Program-made: the position numbers and the translations under genes
Assembly: GCA_927911695.1 (NCBI GenBank)
Contig: CAKMQO010000213.1
Location: 1-9,379 of the forward strand
Origin: an uncultured Gemella sp.
GTDB lineage: Bacteria > Bacillota > Bacilli > Staphylococcales > Gemellaceae
Direction of reading: 5' to 3'
DNA length: 9,379 nucleotides
Shown: in pieces, positions 1-6,448 of the stretch
Position numbering within the stretch: the first letter of the stretch is position 1
Layout of the letters: every line of letters starts with the position of its first letter
Notes under the pieces: generated by a model
The model's input: only the letters and a program-made list of their open reading frames with translations
Database searches by the model: none
What the model was told of the DNA's origin: nothing

Positions 1-47
1 GAGTTATTATATAAACTTTGTTAAATTTTAGGACTTTTGGGTCAGCT

Positions 48-365
48 CCATATCTATAAATGGTGCGAAGCACAACCTAGCTTGTACTTGAACCAGTCTG
101 TAACTAACCTGGCACAAAGCTAAGTGAGTTTACAGATAAAAAGGTACGTATTAAACTAGCGTGCAGAGAACTAGGTATACATTCAACCTAGTTTACAGAC
201 AAATTACAACGTACTCACCAAATTGGAGTGCAATCAACTAGGCTCACAGCCAATTCCGGGGCACGAGTGAAATATTAATAAAACCTTAGTAGCATAGATA
301 TATGTCTTCTTACTAGGCAGATTAGTAGAAGATCTAAATATTAAATTTTGCTGCTTAGGTTTTTT
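48..365 (+). ncRNA. Candidate structured RNA ending in a terminator hairpin (unidentified)
   Basis: No reading frame of useful length crosses 1-297, but the segment is rich in perfect stems: CCAT/ATGG (48-51 with 60-63), GTGC/GCAC around a GAA loop (63-66 with 70-73), TAGCTT/AAGCTA (78-83 with 117-122) enclosing CCAG/CTGG (93-96 with 109-112), GTACGT/ACGTAC (144-149 with 209-214) enclosing AACTAGGT/ACCTAGTT (169-176 with 186-193), and AATTGG/CCAATT (221-226 with 250-255). A terminator-like hairpin with a T-run follows. The loop bases TCTGTAA (97-103) are complementary to TTACAGA at 130-136 and 193-199, so a pseudoknot is possible. I do not see T-box, tmRNA, RNase P or 6S signatures. Strand is inferred from the T-run. 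It may instead be a decayed repeat element; the 5' end is unknown and could lie left of the window. Confidence 0.3.
281..365 (+). terminator. Nested-hairpin rho-independent terminator candidate
   Basis: AAACCTTAGTAGCA (281-294) pairs with TGCTGCTTAGGTTT (349-362), with one mismatch and one G-U pair, and runs into six T residues (360-365). Inside the 54-base loop a second stem forms: TCTTCTTACTA (305-315) with TAGTAGAAGA (323-332), with one bulged base. The long, two-tiered stem is larger than a typical terminator and may belong to the structured element upstream of it. Confidence 0.45.
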
Positions 366-366
366 A

Positions 367-483
367 TATGAATTTGAGCAGCGTATCTATAATAATAAAT
401 CTGAAGCAGTAAAAAATGGAGATAAAAAATTCATTCGTATATCAATGGAGTCATCTGTAGATTTTTTCTATAAGAGTAGCTAA
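367..483 (+). pseudogene. C-terminal remnant of an unidentified gene
   Basis: A frame with no usable start codon but protein-like composition runs to a TAA at 481-483. The 38 residues before the stop include the run FEQRIYNNKSEAVKNGD and end in FFYKSS. The frame stays open leftward to 298, but that part overlaps the terminator-like hairpin and is probably not coding. No ATG, GTG or TTG precedes it; the only internal ATG is near the end. I do not recognise the family. It could be the tail of a gene whose 5' part was deleted, or a chance open frame. Confidence 0.28.
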
Positions 484-494
484 ATCTAAATAAA

Positions 495-517
495 TTGACT
501 CCTCTTTATGATATAAT
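495..517 (+). promoter_or_regulatory. Extended -10 promoter for the first small membrane protein gene
   Basis: TGATATAAT at 509-517 is an extended -10 element (TGN before a perfect TATAAT), 30 bases before the ATG at 548. A TTGACT at 495-500 lies only 11 bases upstream, too close to serve as a standard -35, so the extended -10 probably carries the activity. The same TGATATAAT sequence sits before the paralogous gene downstream. Confidence 0.5.
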
Positions 518-547
518 TAGTTAATAATTGAAAAAGAGGGGAAGTTC

Positions 548-964
548 ATGAAATCAACCAGCAGAAAAATAGAAAAAACACTAGCTTGGATAGCGAATAT
601 AATTTTAATTTCAGTGGCAATCTTAATGTATACGGGTTATTTCAAGAGACAGCTGGAAGGGATATTTTTAACACCTGAATTTGTCAGGCTTTCATTTTCT
701 AGCTGGATAGAAACTTTTGTGCTCTACACAAGAATGGAGTATTATAGACTGATTGAATTATTTATAATACTTATTAAATTTTCAGCCTTACTAACAGCAG
801 TTATAGCGCTATTAGCGACTTTCACAATGAAATACAGAATTTTTTCAGGCGTGCTATTTTTATTGTTGGCTATTGCGATTGCTGGAATAACGTCAGGAGT
901 TGCAGTGCCTGTTTACTTATTGTATTTTATTGTCGCAATCATGTTATTCGTTAGAAAAGGCTAA
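548..964 (+). CDS. Small polytopic membrane protein, DUF4064-like (paralog 1)
   Basis: This is a 138-residue protein of unknown function. It begins with a charged stretch (SRKIEK), followed by hydrophobic segments at roughly residues 13-30, 70-90, 97-114 and 118-135, and ends in a short basic tail (VRKG), which suggests four membrane passes. The C-terminal block (SGVLFLLLAIAIAG, then YLLYFIVAIMLFVRK) resembles DUF4064-type proteins of Firmicutes; that assignment rests on remembered family appearance. The ATG is preceded by a strong AGAGGGG site about 7 bases upstream and by an extended -10 promoter. It is a tandem paralog of the next gene: the N-terminal and C-terminal blocks are well conserved while the loop between the first two segments differs. 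No role in capsule synthesis is indicated. Confidence 0.75.
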   Translation: MKSTSRKIEKTLAWIANIILISVAILMYTGYFKRQLEGIFLTPEFVRLSFSSWIETFVLYTRMEYYRLIELFIILIKFSALLTAVIALLATFTMKYRIFSGVLFLLLAIAIAGITSGVAVPVYLLYFIVAIMLFVRKG

Positions 965-988
965 ATAATACTAGTTTAAGGCGTTTTG

Positions 989-997
989 TGATATAAT
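989..997 (+). promoter_or_regulatory. Extended -10 promoter for the second small membrane protein gene
   Basis: TGATATAAT at 989-997 repeats the extended -10 element found before paralog 1, 29 bases before the ATG at 1027. No convincing -35 is visible at the usual distance. The near-identical promoter core suggests the duplication included the promoter, so each copy can be transcribed alone; read-through from the first copy is also possible because no terminator separates them. Confidence 0.45.
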
Positions 998-1026
998 ATA
1001 ATAATATATTAAAAAAGGAGCATATT

Positions 1027-1530
1027 ATGAAACCATTTAGCAGAAAAATAGAAAAAATCTTAGCTTGGATAGCGAATGTTATTATGATACTTGTTACAGG
1101 ATTACTATCTTTTGGAGCATTTTCTAGTCAATTAGCAACAGCATTTAAACAGCAAGAATTTGAGCCGATTCTTTATAACTTATTACAAGATCCTGGAGTA
1201 GCATCATTGTTAAAAAGCACTGGTCTAGACATCATATCATTACTTGTATTATTGGTGAAAATTTATGCAGTAGTTGCGATTGTAGCCTTAGTATTGGCGC
1301 TAATTGCGTCATTTACTATGAGAGCGAGAATCGTATCAGGAATCTTATTCCTACTTTCAGCGATAATTATCGGAGTAATGACAGTAGGTTTTCTACTTCC
1401 TGTATACTTGCTATACTTCATAGTGGCAGTTATGCTATTCGTAAGAAGACCGCCTAAAAATACTGATAACTCAGACTTTACACAAACAACTTCTGAAAAA
1501 CCAGAAATTGACAGATTAGAGTACATGTAA
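1027..1530 (+). CDS. Small polytopic membrane protein, DUF4064-like (paralog 2)
   Basis: This 167-residue protein starts like its neighbour (SRKIEKILAWIAN) and shares the C-terminal hydrophobic block (YLLYFIVAVMLFVRR). Hydrophobic segments lie near residues 13-32, 70-95, 104-120 and 123-140. It differs by a longer loop between segments one and two and by a polar cytoplasmic-type tail of about 25 residues (PPKNTDNSDFTQTTSEKPE). The start is supported by AAGGAG about 8 bases upstream. The first 50 bases of the two genes are nearly identical at DNA level, so the duplication looks fairly recent or conserved by gene conversion. Function is unknown; DUF4064 is my best family guess. A strong terminator follows, separating this pair from the capsule cluster. 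Confidence 0.75.
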   Translation: MKPFSRKIEKILAWIANVIMILVTGLLSFGAFSSQLATAFKQQEFEPILYNLLQDPGVASLLKSTGLDIISLLVLLVKIYAVVAIVALVLALIASFTMRARIVSGILFLLSAIIIGVMTVGFLLPVYLLYFIVAVMLFVRRPPKNTDNSDFTQTTSEKPEIDRLEYM

Positions 1531-1570
1531 GAAAGTAACACTAATTAGTAAAAGTATTTGAGAAATTTAT

Positions 1571-1644
1571 AAACTATTTTATCGATTGAGCATTATCGAA
1601 GATTAAATTATTTTTATGCCAACATTGATAAAATAGTTTTTTTT
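1571..1644 (+). terminator. Rho-independent terminator after the paralog pair
   Basis: A 16-base arm (1571-1586, AAACTATTTTATCGAT) pairs with ATTGATAAAATAGTTT (1624-1639) with a single G-U pair, and the right arm runs into eight T residues (1637-1644). The 37-base loop is unusually long. The A-tract at the left arm gives it some bidirectional character, but there is no gene on the other strand to need it. Confidence 0.7.
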
Positions 1645-1847
1645 ATTTTTGTAATAGCGTTACTTGCTGTTAAATGAGTAATTTTAAAAGCATTTTCCAG
1701 TATTAAATGAAATTTAATATTAAGATTATCTAAATATAAAAAATAATTTTTTATAGTCAGTTTTTACTGACAAATTGTAATAATAGAATTAGTCTGAAAA
1801 ACAGCGTAAAAATCTATTGTTTTCACGGATTTAAAATTGACAAATCT
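1645..1847. other. Gene-free regulatory gap with two perfect hairpins
   Basis: This roughly 200-base A/T-rich stretch between the terminator and the capsule-cluster promoter has no credible reading frame. It contains TATTAAAT-GAA-ATTTAATA (1701-1719), a perfect 8-base-pair hairpin with a three-base loop, overlapping the 10-base palindrome TTAATATTAA (1714-1723). It also contains GTCAGT-TTTT-ACTGAC (1756-1771), a perfect 6-base-pair inverted repeat about 75 bases before the -35 box. Either could be a protein-binding site upstream of the promoter; nothing in the sequence identifies the protein. Confidence 0.35.
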
Positions 1848-1876
1848 TTGATAAATAGTAGTTTTTATAGTATAAT
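1848..1876 (+). promoter_or_regulatory. Sigma-A type promoter for the lipid kinase-capsule cluster
   Basis: TTGATA (1848-1853) and TATAAT (1871-1876) are separated by exactly 17 bases. Transcription would begin near 1883, about 30 bases before the ATG at 1913. A TTGACA at 1837-1842 is a closer -35 match but would leave a 28-base spacer, so it is not the likely partner. This is the only good promoter before cpsA, because the lipid kinase and cpsA overlap, so it probably drives the whole cluster. Confidence 0.65.
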
Positions 1877-1912
1877 TATTAGGATGAAGTATTTTTTATA
1901 TAGGTTCGTAAT

Positions 1913-2790
1913 ATGATTGAAATAATTGTTAATTCCAGGAGTAAAAAAAAGTCTAATTGAACTAAAAGAAAATAGAGCAAGTTTTAAATGAAAAGAAGTT
2001 GCCTTGCAGAGTGTTGAAAACCTCTAAAAACACCAATGCGAAAGACCTTATGAACGAGATTCACGGGGGCGAGTTGATAGTAATCGGCGGCGATGGAACT
2101 ATTAACGAAGTGATAAATAATTATCATGGTAAAGAAATTATCTATCTCGCATATGGTTCGGGTAATGATCTTGCGAGATCTATAGAGTTCAAAAAAGACA
2201 TTGAAATAAGTCGATTATTAGAATCGAAAAGATTTATTGAATATGACGTAGGTGTTGTTAACGATAGGAAATTCTGTTCGGGATTTGATATCGGTTTTAA
2301 TGCTGACATCATAAAAAGAGCTAATGGCTCAAAGTTAAAGAAATATATAGGCAAGTATATCTATCTTCTTCAAGGAGTAATAGGTATTTTAATGCTGAAA
2401 AAATATAAAGCGAAAATTTCATGGGATGATGGAGAGATCAAGACCGATAAGCTATATTTACTTAATGTGATGATTCAACCTTATGAAGGTGGTGGAATAA
2501 AATTTGCCCCGACTGCTACAGGTCAAGATGGCAAACTTCACATTATGATCATGGAAAATATGTCTATAACAACCTTTATTTACAATTATTTATGCCTACT
2601 TTTAAAACAACACAACAAACTAAAGAAGGTACAACACATAAAAACAAATAAATTAACAATAAAAACAAACCAAGAATACTTCCAAATTGATGGGGAATTA
2701 GTAAACAGCGAAGAAACTTTGAATCTTAGCTGTATTAGTAAATTTTATAAATTAAAGAGGATGGAAAAAAATGAGCAGAAATTCAAATAG
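1913..2790 (+). CDS. dagK: Diacylglycerol/lipid kinase family protein, two frameshifts near the N-terminus
   Basis: This is a lipid kinase of the DagK/YegS/BmrU family, which phosphorylates diacylglycerol or related lipids at the membrane using ATP. The ATG at 1913 opens MIEIIVNSRSKK, typical of these N-termini, but the frame stops at 1958. Removing one base from the A8 run (1943-1950) and one from the A4 run (1964-1967) links it through SLIELKKIEQVLNEKKL to the long frame, giving 291 residues, the usual family length. Without correction the longest frame begins at a TTG at 1999, giving 263 residues. Diagnostic motifs are GGDGTINEV, GSGNDLARS, GGGIKFAP followed by a DG pair, and a C-terminal QIDGE. 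The N-terminal piece completes the nucleotide-binding fold, so the short form is probably inactive. It overlaps the start of cpsA by 20 bases, which suggests translational coupling. Confidence 0.8.
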
Positions 2791-4241
2791 CCGTAACTCT
2801 AGGTCTGAATCGGGTGTAGGAGCGTTTGACATCGTCAATGGAATATTGGCCGTTTTACTTATTATACTTGGAGGCCTAGTAAGCTGGACAATGTTGAAGT
2901 ATGACTTTCTAAATTTTAGAGGGATTAACTACGGAATAATCGGAGTAATAATCTTAGCGATAATACTTGCAATATTCCTTGTGATTAAGAAAAAAGCGAA
3001 AATATTCAATGTGATAATGTTGATCGTTATGAATATTGCCTTAGTCTTTTCTTACATGCAGTTTAGAACAGCAATCGGCTTATTCGATAACTTAAACAGT
3101 AATGCAGCAGTTAGTGAGTATACTATGAACGTCGTTGTTATGAAAAACGATGCAGCTGAAAAACTTGCAGATTTAAAAGGTGCATCAGTAGCAGCTCCAG
3201 TATCTGCAGATGGTGAAAATATTAATAAGCTGATGAAAGAGATTCGCGATAAAGAAAAACAAAGTCTAAATCTTACAGAATCTAAAAACTACATCTCAGC
3301 TTATGAGGAATTAGCCGCAGGAACTAGCAGAGCGATGATTCTTAACAGTTCATTTGAAGATTTAATCACAAGTCAACATGCAGACTTTAATGATAAAACA
3401 AAAGTAATATATTCATACAAAATAACAAAAGCTGTAAATACAAAAGCAAAACAAAACGCAGGTGATACATTCAATGTGTATATAAGTGGTATCGACACAT
3501 ATGGACCGGTATCTAGTGTCAGTCGTTCTGATGTTAATATTATTATGACGTTAACAAAAAAAACTGGAAAAATCTTATTAACGACAACACCACGTGACTC
3601 TTATGTGAAAATCGCGGATGGTGGAAATAATCAATATGATAAACTTACACACGCAGGTCTGTATGGAGTAGATTCTTCAATCCATACGCTAGAAAATCTA
3701 TATGGTATTAAAATAGATTACTACGCTAGACTTAACTTCACATCATTCTTAAAACTAATTGACACAGTTGGTGGGGTAGATGTGTATAATGATCAGGCGT
3801 TCACATCACTTCATGGTAAATATAACTTCCCTCAAGGACTAGTTCACTTAGACGCTGAAAAAGCATTAGGATTCGTTCGTGAAAGATATGGTCTTGTCGG
3901 TGGAGATAATGACCGTGGTAAAAACCAAGAAAAAAGTTATCGCTGCGATAATTAAGAAATTAACTTCGAAAGAAGGTTTATCAAATTACCAAAGTGTTAT
4001 TAAAGAATTAAGTGAATCAATTCAAACAAATATGCCGATAGAAACAGCTATGGGACTTGCGAATGAACAGCTTAGTGTAGGTAAAGATTATAATGTAACG
4101 TCACAAGCGCTGACAGGAACAGGAAGTATGGGGTTACCTTCATATGCAATGCCTGGAGCTAGGTTATATATGACACAGATCAATGAACAAAGTTTAACGG
4201 AAGTTACAGAAAATATTAAAGAAGTATTGGAAGGTAAGTAG
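2771..4241 (+). CDS. cpsA: CpsA, LytR-CpsA-Psr capsule ligase (one frameshift)
   Basis: The LCP phosphotransferase attaches capsule polymer from its lipid carrier to the cell wall, on the outer membrane face. Correcting one extra A in the A6 run at 3930-3935 gives 489 residues, close to pneumococcal CpsA. As written the first frame stops at 3955 and the tail continues in another frame to 4241. Membrane segments lie near residues 20-40, 52-72 and 78-97; an accessory region as in CpsA spans about 100-225; the LCP domain spans about 250-400. Pyrophosphate-lipid binding residues of the family are visible: D242, D254, R275 (TTPRDSY), R370 and R372 (FVRERY), R382 and Q386 (DRGKNQEK). The break falls just after NQEK, so the catalytic core survives but about 100 C-terminal residues are lost. 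The tail ends abutting cpsB. The start has a GAGGATGG site upstream. Confidence 0.93.
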
Positions 4242-4985
4242 ATGAGAGACGGAATTAGAATGATAGACATACATTCCCATGTTGTCTTCGGGGTGGATGA
4301 CGGTGCAAAAACTGAAAAAGATACTCGTGATTTACTAGAAGAAAGTTATAGACAAGGTGTTAGAACTATTATCGCAACACCTCATAGAAGACGCGGAATG
4401 TTCGAAACAGATATAGAAATAATTAAAGAAAACTTCAAACGAGTAGAAGAAATCGCTGCTGAAGTAGCAGAAGACCTAAGAGTATACTTAGGTAGCGAAA
4501 TCTACTACAAAGAAGGGGAAATTGAAAAAATCGAAAGTGGAGTATACCCGAGATTAGCAGAAACAGACTACGTACTTGTAGAGTTTCCTTATGAAATGCG
4601 TTATAAAGAAATCCACAGAGCACTGAATAGAGTCATATTACTTGGACTAACTCCAGTAGTAGCACATGTTGAAAGATATAACGATGTAGATGAAAAAGGT
4701 GTTCAAGAGTTAATTAACATGGGTGCTTACATCCAGGTTAATGCAGCTAGTGTTTTAAAACCGAAGCTTATCGGTGATAAACACAAACACTACAAAAAAC
4801 GTGCTAAAAAATACTTAGATGAAGAGTTAGTTCACTTTATCGCGAGTGACATGCACAATATGGATTCTCGAAGAACGTATATGAAAGAAGCATACGATAT
4901 TATCGAGAAGAAATACGGGCCGACAATCGCCTATGAACTATTCGAAAAAAATCAAGAAAAATTATTAATGAATAAAATAATATAA
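4242..4985 (+). CDS. cpsB: CpsB, PHP-type manganese-dependent protein-tyrosine phosphatase
   Basis: CpsB dephosphorylates the tyrosine kinase CpsD and so controls capsule output; it is cytosolic. The 247-residue protein shows the PHP metal-ligand set: HSH (H11, H13), D20 in VDDG, H48 in ATPHRR, E113 in LVEF, H141 in VAHVERY and the DMH pair (D203, H205). All ligands are present, so it should be active. The ATG at 4242 directly follows the cpsA stop and has GGAAGG about 8 bases upstream. Family members usually begin at the second methionine (MIDIHSH, position 4260), which is a credible alternative start six residues later. It is one of only three intact genes in the capsule cluster, together with cpsC and the wchJ-like gene; wzy is cut by the window edge. 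Confidence 0.95.
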   Translation: MRDGIRMIDIHSHVVFGVDDGAKTEKDTRDLLEESYRQGVRTIIATPHRRRGMFETDIEIIKENFKRVEEIAAEVAEDLRVYLGSEIYYKEGEIEKIESGVYPRLAETDYVLVEFPYEMRYKEIHRALNRVILLGLTPVVAHVERYNDVDEKGVQELINMGAYIQVNAASVLKPKLIGDKHKHYKKRAKKYLDEELVHFIASDMHNMDSRRTYMKEAYDIIEKKYGPTIAYELFEKNQEKLLMNKII

Positions 4986-5004
4986 AGAGAGGATAAATAA
5001 AGTA

Positions 5005-5703
5005 ATGGATAATCAAGAAAAAGATTTAATACAGTTAGATATTATGCTACTGTTAAGAAGAATTTGGGAGAAGAAAGTATTAATAGTATTAGTAACATTA
5101 CTATTCACGACAGCATCACTTGCTTATAGTATTTTCCTAGTGACGCCGAAATATTCATCTACTACGAAGGTATACGTAGTTAACCAAAAAAAAGATGATA
5201 AAGCAATCACAACACAAGACGTGCAATTAGGTTCACTATTAGTAAAAGACTATAAAGAGATTATTCTTTCTAACAAGGTAATGGAAGACGCGGCAGAAAA
5301 AAGTGGAACAGGAATCACAGCTAAGCAATTAGCAGGGAAAGTTAGTGTAGATGCACCAAAAGATACTCGTATTATCTCAATCACTGTTCAAGATAAAGAC
5401 CCACAAGTTGCGAGTGACTTAGCGAACACTGTAAAAGAGGTATCAGCAGACCAAATCAAAGAAGTAACAAAAATTGATGATGTAACAACATTAGAAGAAG
5501 CAAAAGCAGCTACTTCTCCAAGTTCTCCAAATATTCCTAGAAATGGAATTTTAGCGACAGTATTAGGATTTATCTTAGCTGTAGCGGGAGTAGCACTATT
5601 TGAGTTACTAGATGATAGAGTTAAGAGAGCTGAAGATATCGAAGAAACAATGGGACTAGTACTTTTAGGTGTAGTTCCAGATACAAAAACAGGAAAGAGA
5701 TAG
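5005..5703 (+). CDS. cpsC: CpsC, Wzz-type chain-length regulator and CpsD adaptor
   Basis: This is a polysaccharide co-polymerase of 232 residues. In Gram-positive capsule systems it is the membrane partner that activates the separate kinase CpsD and helps set polymer length. Two membrane segments flank the extracellular part: residues 24-46 and 181-200. A proline-rich stretch before the second segment (SPSSPNIPRN, 171-180) is the hallmark of Wzz-family proteins. A cytoplasmic tail (LLDDRVKRAEDIEE) follows, the region that contacts the kinase in related systems. The start follows an AGAGAGGA site about 12 bases upstream, 19 bases after cpsB. The gene is intact and ends 11 bases before cpsD. 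Confidence 0.94.
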   Translation: MDNQEKDLIQLDIMLLLRRIWEKKVLIVLVTLLFTTASLAYSIFLVTPKYSSTTKVYVVNQKKDDKAITTQDVQLGSLLVKDYKEIILSNKVMEDAAEKSGTGITAKQLAGKVSVDAPKDTRIISITVQDKDPQVASDLANTVKEVSADQIKEVTKIDDVTTLEEAKAATSPSSPNIPRNGILATVLGFILAVAGVALFELLDDRVKRAEDIEETMGLVLLGVVPDTKTGKR

Positions 5704-5714
5704 GATAAGAAAAC

Positions 5715-6408
5715 ATGGCACAAATTAATTTACTAACAAACCAAAAAATAGTCGATCCTAAGAATGAAGAGTATTATAATGCCTTACGTACTAATATCCA
5801 ATTTTTAGGGAAAGATAAAAAAGTAATCGCGATAACATCAACTTCAGAAAATGAAGGTAAAAGTACAGTATCAACTAACCTAGCTATTTCTTTAGCAAAA
5901 TTAGGGCTTAAAACTATTCTAGTAGATGCTGATACACGTAAATCTGTTATGGCAGGTCGTTTTAAGTTTAAACACAAAATCAGTGGTTTAACTAACTACT
6001 TATCAGGAGTTTCTCCAATTGAAGATGTTATTTATGAAACTGACGTGGAACATCTTAATGTTATTCCAGCTGGTCAAGTACCACCTAACCCAACAGGCTT
6101 ATTACAAAACAAAAACTTCAACATTATGGTCGAGGTGTTCAGAGAATATTATGATTATGTAATTATCGATACACCACCAGTTGGTCAGGTAATCGATGCA
6201 GCTATCGTAGCTCCTAAGACTGATGGGATAATACTTCTAGTGGAAGCGAATCGTGTTAAAAAGAAAAGTATAGAAAAAAGCCAAGGAACAACTAGAAAAA
6301 GGTGGAGCAGAGTTCTTAGGTGTAATCTTAAACAAAGTTAACTCAAATGAACTTGGTTATGGTGGGTACTACGGTCACTACGGTAGCTATGGAATAAAAC
6401 GGAAATAA
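5715..6408 (+). CDS. cpsD: CpsD, bacterial tyrosine kinase (one frameshift before the tyrosine tail)
   Basis: This cytoplasmic BY-kinase autophosphorylates on a C-terminal tyrosine cluster and works with CpsC and CpsB. Walker A lies at residues 42-51 (TSENEGKST, K49), Walker A' at 68-76 (ILVDADTRK) and Walker B at 149-155 (VIIDTPP). As written the frame ends at 6341 with an out-of-frame tail (KSQGTTRKRWSR). Removing one A from the A6 run at 6274-6279 restores AKEQLEKGGAEFLGVILNKV and a 230-residue protein whose tail GYGGYYGHYGSYG carries five tyrosines. The uncorrected form keeps the nucleotide site but lacks every tail tyrosine. An AGGATAAG ribosome site precedes the ATG. Confidence 0.93.
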
Positions 6409-6448
6409 AAAATAAAAATAAAATTTTTTTAGTTAAGAGGAGAACAAG

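Noticed and set aside
1..73. Minus-strand open frame from a GTG at 73 to the left edge, reading IYRYGADPKVLKFNKVY
   Set aside because: Only 24 codons are visible, there is no good ribosome site, and an in-frame stop lies just upstream. It overlaps stems of the structured segment. Too short to call.
120..260. Degenerate tandem repeat (GTGCA..AACTAGG, 67 bases apart; TTTACAGA twice) as a CRISPR array or satellite
   Set aside because: Only two imperfect copies, with no regular repeat-spacer pattern. The similarities are better explained by paired stems.
1837..1876. TTGACA at 1837 as the -35 box for TATAAT at 1871
   Set aside because: The spacer would be 28 bases. TTGATA at 1848 gives exactly 17.
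3930..3936. Programmed -1 ribosomal frameshifting at AAAAAAG in cpsA (and the same motif in cpsD)
   Set aside because: The heptamer is not in the phase required for a -1 slip, and the restored reading needs a +1 shift. A single extra base is simpler.
5388..5723. Long minus-strand open frame of 111 codons opposite cpsC
   Set aside because: It lies wholly opposite a well-supported gene and its serine-rich composition is typical of an antisense shadow. The other minus-strand frames in the window were rejected on the same ground.
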